DNA of 64,000 bases. Origin: Oligoflexia bacterium. Its GTDB lineage: Bacteria > Bdellovibrionota > Bacteriovoracia > Bacteriovoracales > Bacteriovoracaceae. Where the stretch lies: contig JADFZW010000012.1 of NCBI GenBank assembly GCA_015232355.1, forward strand, positions 62,001 through 126,000. The letters are read 5' to 3'. The translations under genes were made by a program, and so were the position numbers. Below are positions 60,810-64,000 of this stretch, in pieces; the first letter of the stretch is position 1; each line of letters opens with the position of its first letter. The notes beneath the pieces are model-generated. The model saw only the letters and a program-made list of their open reading frames with translations. It was not told the DNA's origin and did not search any database.

Positions 60810-62177
60810 ATGAACTCTTGTAACTATTATTCAAATTATACATGTCATTCTTGCTCAACTATTGAAACAGATTATTCAAGTCAAATTGAACTCAAAGAGC
60901 ATCATCTAGATAGTTTGATCGATGCTAATTTAAAATATACTCCAACTCTCTACACCACCGTACACTCTAGACCTTGGCATTTCCGCAACAAGGCAAAGAT
61001 GATTGTTGCTGGAAATAGTAGAAAACCAATAATCGGAATTGTAAGACAAGAAGATACTGGGCACAAAGGAAGAGGTAATAGTCCACTAGATCGAGCAATG
61101 CAAAGTCGCCGCTATCACCAACAACAATTCAGCTCACAAGCTGCATTCGGATCAGGCCCATTATCGGGAAATTCCTATAGAGCAAGAAATGACCAACCTG
61201 AATTATTCCACCACAAAAAATTTACAAGTAGTGATCCATTTCAAGTTCATGAAATTTTAAGTTGTCCTCTTCACACTCAAGTTCTCAATAGAGTTATTAA
61301 ATCTCTCAAGTATATTATTTCAAAATACCAAATACATCCATACAACATAGCTAAGCGTTCAGGTGAATTAAAAGCACTTATTATTTTCGCAAGTGAGTTT
61401 AGCGATAACAACAATAGTGAAGATGAGATGTATTTACGTTTCGTTTTACGTTCAAAAAATGAAATTGATAAAATTAAAAGCGCTATGCCAGAGATAATGG
61501 AGAAATTTCCTTCGATAAAAGTAATTACTGCTAATATACAGCCAGTAGCGCACGCAGTTTTAGAGGGAGATGAAGAGATTTATTTAACTGAAGAAAAATT
61601 CATCAAAGATAAAATGGGAGATTTCCTTTTAACAATAACTCCGGGAACATTTTATCAAACAAATCCTCGCGTGGCCCATCGTCTCTATGAGGCAGCCCAG
61701 AAAATCGTATATTCTATTGATCCAGATACTCTTTGGGATATGTATTGTGGAGTTGGAGCATTTTCTCTATACTGTGCTAACGATGTTCGAAAAAAAATTG
61801 TTGCAGTTGAGGCATCAGCAAAGTCGATTGAATGTGCAAAAATTAATCAAACTGCATATAACCTCACTTCAAAGATCGACTTCATACGTTCGAACGCTGA
61901 AGATTTTTTGAGAGATCGCATGGAACAACAATCACCTGATGTAATGATTGTTAATCCTCCACGCAAGGGGCTCTCAAGTGATATGCTCTCTATGATTCTC
62001 TCGAAAAAATACAAGATCAGAGATATTATTTATTCGAGCTGTAATGCTGAAACATTATTTAGAGACATAAGAGATTTGGAACAATTTTATCGTGTTAAAT
62101 CACTTCAGATTTTTGATATGTTTCCACACACTCACCACTACGAAACATTAGCATACTTAGTTGCAAAACATGCATAA
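60810..62177 (+). CDS. rlmC: 23S rRNA (uracil-5-)-methyltransferase, RlmC-type
   Basis: An m5U methyltransferase of the RlmC/RumB branch (m5U747 in E. coli 23S rRNA). It matches RlmC along its length: WHFRNKAKMIVAGNSRKPII, PYNIAKRSGELKALIIFASE, KVITANIQPVAHAVLEGDEE, ITPGTFYQTNPRVAHRLYEA, SAM loop WDMYCGVGAFSLYCA, VNPPRKGLSSD and the catalytic YSSCNAET, ending in FDMFPHTHHYETL. Candidate cysteines for the 4Fe-4S cluster are CNYYSNYTCHSC and CPLH. At 455 residues it is about 80 longer than E. coli RlmC (375), mainly because of an insertion near residues 90-145 rich in Arg, Gln, Gly and Ser. Confidence 0.93.
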   Translation: MNSCNYYSNYTCHSCSTIETDYSSQIELKEHHLDSLIDANLKYTPTLYTTVHSRPWHFRNKAKMIVAGNSRKPIIGIVRQEDTGHKGRGNSPLDRAMQSRRYHQQQFSSQAAFGSGPLSGNSYRARNDQPELFHHKKFTSSDPFQVHEILSCPLHTQVLNRVIKSLKYIISKYQIHPYNIAKRSGELKALIIFASEFSDNNNSEDEMYLRFVLRSKNEIDKIKSAMPEIMEKFPSIKVITANIQPVAHAVLEGDEEIYLTEEKFIKDKMGDFLLTITPGTFYQTNPRVAHRLYEAAQKIVYSIDPDTLWDMYCGVGAFSLYCANDVRKKIVAVEASAKSIECAKINQTAYNLTSKIDFIRSNAEDFLRDRMEQQSPDVMIVNPPRKGLSSDMLSMILSKKYKIRDIIYSSCNAETLFRDIRDLEQFYRVKSLQIFDMFPHTHHYETLAYLVAKHA

Positions 62178-62201
62178 AAGTGACAAAGGATTATTTCAGT
62201 T

Positions 62202-62423
62202 ATGGTAAGATCTATCATTCACCTTTATATTTTGATAATTATTGCAGACGCTGTTTTAAGTTATGTTCCTCAATATCGAACAAAGCAGTGGGCACAAGTA
62301 ATAAGAAAAATTGCAGATTTTTCCCTAGATCCGATTAGAAAACTTCTACCCAAAGATCTTCCCTTTGATGTCTCACCTCTTATTGCTATTATTGTATTAC
62401 AACTTATTATGGCCCTGTGGTAA
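62202..62423 (+). CDS. YggT-family membrane protein
   Basis: A 73-residue YggT protein with two membrane segments around the family core LSYVPQYRTKQWAQVIRKIA, DPIRKLLPKDLPFDVSPLIA and IIVLQLI. YggT proteins are small inner-membrane proteins linked to osmotic stress and cell division. AAAGGA lies upstream of the ATG. It lies 24 nt after rlmC. Confidence 0.88.
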   Translation: MVRSIIHLYILIIIADAVLSYVPQYRTKQWAQVIRKIADFSLDPIRKLLPKDLPFDVSPLIAIIVLQLIMALW

Positions 62424-62460
62424 CTTTAGTAACTATAATTATAATTAAAAAAAATAAAAA

Positions 62461-62507
62461 CAAAGACAAAGACAAAGATAAAGATAAAGATAAAGATCAA
62501 GATCAAG
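62461..62507. repeat. Hexanucleotide tandem repeat in DUF47 5' leader
   Basis: About eight 6-bp units (CAAAGA, then TAAAGA, then TCAAGA) fill most of the 103-bp spacer between YggT and the DUF47 gene, just before its AAGGAG ribosome site. Copy changes would alter the leader length in 6-nt steps. Confidence 0.9.
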
Positions 62508-62526
62508 TAAAGATAAGGAGCGATTG

Positions 62527-63183
62527 ATGCTAACTAAAATCATAAGAAAAATATTACCCCCAGAGGAAAAAATCTTCTATAAACTATTTGATGAGAGTAT
62601 CGAAATCGCTAATCAAGCTGCCAAGTTGTTACATGACCTTTATATGAATGGCATGTGTGATGAAAAAATTGAAGCAGCAATAAAATTGAAAGAAAAAGCA
62701 TCCAATGTTACTCATAAATTATTAGAGCAATTGAGCGCTACCTTTGTTACTCCCCTTGATAGAGAAGATATCCAAACAGTAACCGTATTTATTAATAAAA
62801 TATCTAAGAGAATTATTAAAGTAATAAAAAACTCAAAAAATTGCAAACTATACAATTACAACGATCATTTAAAAAGACAGTCCGAATTGTTAGTAAAAAT
62901 GACTGAAGAATTAAAATTTTCAGTTAACCATTTAAAAAAATCTACCAAACCAAAAGACATTAGTGAAAGTGGCCATCGAATAAGAAATATTGAAAATCTT
63001 ATTGAAACAGAATTTAAAGATGCATCTGAGGATCTCTTCTCTAATGGAACTAAAAATCAAACACCTCATGAAGTTTTAATGACTTTAAAAATGTCCGGTA
63101 TCTACCGAGATCTTGAAAGTGTTGCTGAATCTTGCAGCACCCTCTCTGATATTATCTTTAATATTGTATTGAAGAATTCATAA
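62527..63183 (+). CDS. DUF47 (PhoU-like) protein
   Basis: ATG at 62527 follows AAGGAG (62515-62520); the TTG at 62524 is not needed. The 218-residue helical protein has the DUF47 pattern: LPPEEKIFYKLFDESIEIAN, ATFVTPLDREDIQTVTVFIN (typical TP-x-DREDI), LKFSVNHLKKSTKPKDI, IRNIENLIETEFKDASEDL and MSGIYRDLESVAESCSTLSD. DUF47 proteins regulate or partner PiT-type phosphate transporters and bind metal clusters through acidic/His residues. No transporter gene is adjacent on the right; the next gene is on the other strand. The last 26 nt overlap the convergent NuoD-like gene. Confidence 0.9.
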   Translation: MLTKIIRKILPPEEKIFYKLFDESIEIANQAAKLLHDLYMNGMCDEKIEAAIKLKEKASNVTHKLLEQLSATFVTPLDREDIQTVTVFINKISKRIIKVIKNSKNCKLYNYNDHLKRQSELLVKMTEELKFSVNHLKKSTKPKDISESGHRIRNIENLIETEFKDASEDLFSNGTKNQTPHEVLMTLKMSGIYRDLESVAESCSTLSDIIFNIVLKNS

Positions 63184-64000
63184 TAGCGGCCGATTTTAAT
63201 TTATACTCTATATCCATTTTAAAGAGAGCATTTTTTTTAAGTGTACTGTTGCTACCACTACCACTACCGCTATCATAAGAATCACAATCGCAATCACAAT
63301 TAACAATCACAGCGCTAATTCCCATCTCTCCTTCAGATCCCTCAAATGCTTCATACACAAGTTTTTTTCGAATTTTTTCTATACATTCTATATCAATTGC
63401 GCCAAATTTATTATTCACATCCAACACATTCAACACATCCAATTGCGGAAAATTTTTAACAATTAAATCTATAATCTTTAGCGATTCCTTCATCTCCTCC
63501 ATTCTCATATTCAATATATTTCCCAAAATTGATATCGAACTAGCTCCCACGGGAACGTAAAAATCAATTTGTGAGTAGAGAAGATATGGAAAAGATTTTC
63601 GTACATCATAACTAACACCCAATGCTCTCAAATATGGGCCACTTAATCCTACTTTCGAAGATAATCGAAGAATATTATCTCCTTCATATTCCATTTTCCC
63701 TTGTAATTTGTACCTAAGGTGCAAAGAAAAAATTCTTTTTTCAAAAACTAAAATAAACCTCTTAAATTTTGTTATGAATTCTAATATCCTATTTAACAGG
63801 TGACCATCTATTTTGGATTGAGCTGTCTGAACGGATAATGCCAAATCATATTTATATTGATTGTTTACACCGTAATTATAATGAAAATCACTTATGAAAA
63901 GTATAGAAAAAATTTCCTGACAAAAATTTATTGATTCTTTAATATGATTGTTAAAATCACTATGATCTCTAAGATCAGCAAGACCTCCTAAATTTCTAAC
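63158..64000 (-). CDS. nuoD: NuoD-like (complex I 49-kDa / hydrogenase large subunit-like) protein, cut by window edge
   Basis: The frame stays open to the right edge, so the TTG at 63844 is not the true start and the N-terminus lies outside. Recognisable NuoD segments: VRNLGGLADLRDH (match to the RxGG-x5-D block), KVGLSGPYLRALGVSYDVRK (usual SGP-x-LR-x-SG-x-x-x-DxRK), FPYLLYSQIDFYVP, MRMEEMKESLKIID and VYEAFEGSEGEMG. The last 45 residues depart: where NuoD has the PYRLKIRAPSF and GEIDR ending, here a Cys-Asp then Gly-Ser repeat occurs, then YKLKSAAIMN and an early stop. The subunit may be a divergent paralogue or degenerate. It overlaps DUF47 by 26 nt. Confidence 0.75.
   Translation of the reverse strand, partial: VRNLGGLADLRDHSDFNNHIKESINFCQEIFSILFISDFHYNYGVNNQYKYDLALSVQTAQSKIDGHLLNRILEFITKFKRFILVFEKRIFSLHLRYKLQGKMEYEGDNILRLSSKVGLSGPYLRALGVSYDVRKSFPYLLYSQIDFYVPVGASSISILGNILNMRMEEMKESLKIIDLIVKNFPQLDVLNVLDVNNKFGAIDIECIEKIRKKLVYEAFEGSEGEMGISAVIVNCDCDCDSYDSGSGSGSNSTLKKNALFKMDIEYKLKSAAIMNSSIQY
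63248..63298. repeat. In-frame repeats near the end of the NuoD-like gene
   Basis: 6-bp units (GCTACC/ACTACC and AATCAC/AATCGC variants) encode Gly-Ser and Cys-Asp repeats at the point where the NuoD-like protein leaves its family consensus. They probably arose by slippage. Confidence 0.8.

Overview
This 64 kb window is AT-rich, gene-dense DNA from a Gram-negative bacterium. It has an outer-membrane secretin (PilQ), a porin-like beta-barrel protein and many exported proteins. The type IV pilus set, the PilA sequence, the Bat/MoxR operon and the base composition fit a member of the Bdellovibrionota (Bacteriovorax/Bdellovibrio-like). That placement is an inference: no rRNA or other taxonomic marker lies in the window. 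I saw no tRNA, rRNA, CRISPR array or insertion sequence, and no gap between genes exceeds about 210 bases.

Layout. (1) 1-9.7 kb, minus strand: pilMNOPQ, a TPR gene, aroQ, efp and another TPR gene, with the prepilin peptidase pilD upstream. (2) 9.8-15.3 kb, mixed accessory block: a TMTC/PMT-like membrane glycosyltransferase, a gene that looks frameshifted, a HepT/MntA-type toxin-antitoxin pair, an ABC exporter and an anchored TPR-like protein. (3) 15.3-20 kb: pilB-pilT-pilC-pilA. (4) 20-32.9 kb, minus strand: aroE, ribF, the Bat aerotolerance operon (moxR, DUF58, an unnamed gene, batA, a batB-batC fusion, batD), rlmI, an exported protein, and rqcH divergent from mutS2 (32.9-35.4 kb). (5) 35.6-41.2 kb: poorly characterised genes, including two exported proteins, a coiled-coil protein next to an orphan FliG-middle-domain-like protein, a COG0731 radical SAM enzyme and a protein built from three copies of one module. 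(6) 41.2-51.8 kb, surface and glycan locus: a second TMTC-like glycosyltransferase translationally coupled to a large pilin-like, cysteine-rich fibre protein, two cobalamin-binding radical SAM enzymes, two more multi-pass proteins, a polyprenyl-phosphate-sugar-synthase-like GT2 and a GNAT acetyltransferase. (7) 51.9-54.4 kb: tandem AAA/DUF4143 ATPases plus a truncated third copy. (8) 54.6-60.7 kb: xanthine dehydrogenase xdhA/xdhB, a CoA-binding protein, a DJ-1/PfpI protein and a porin-like protein. (9) 60.8-64 kb: rlmC, YggT, DUF47, and a NuoD-like gene that runs off the right edge.

Two themes stand out. First, a possible surface adhesion and glycosylation system: a type IV pilin-like protein with a phage-tail-fibre-like, Cys-repeat stalk overlaps by 4 nt a TMTC/PMT-like glycosyltransferase gene. 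A Dol-P-Man-synthase-like GT2 lies nearby and a second TMTC-like enzyme sits beside pilD. Second, short tandem repeats are very common. The units are 6 or 9 bp, so coding frames stay open, and they occur inside conserved enzymes, a signal peptide and a 5' leader. There are also unusually perfect inverted repeats within coding sequence.
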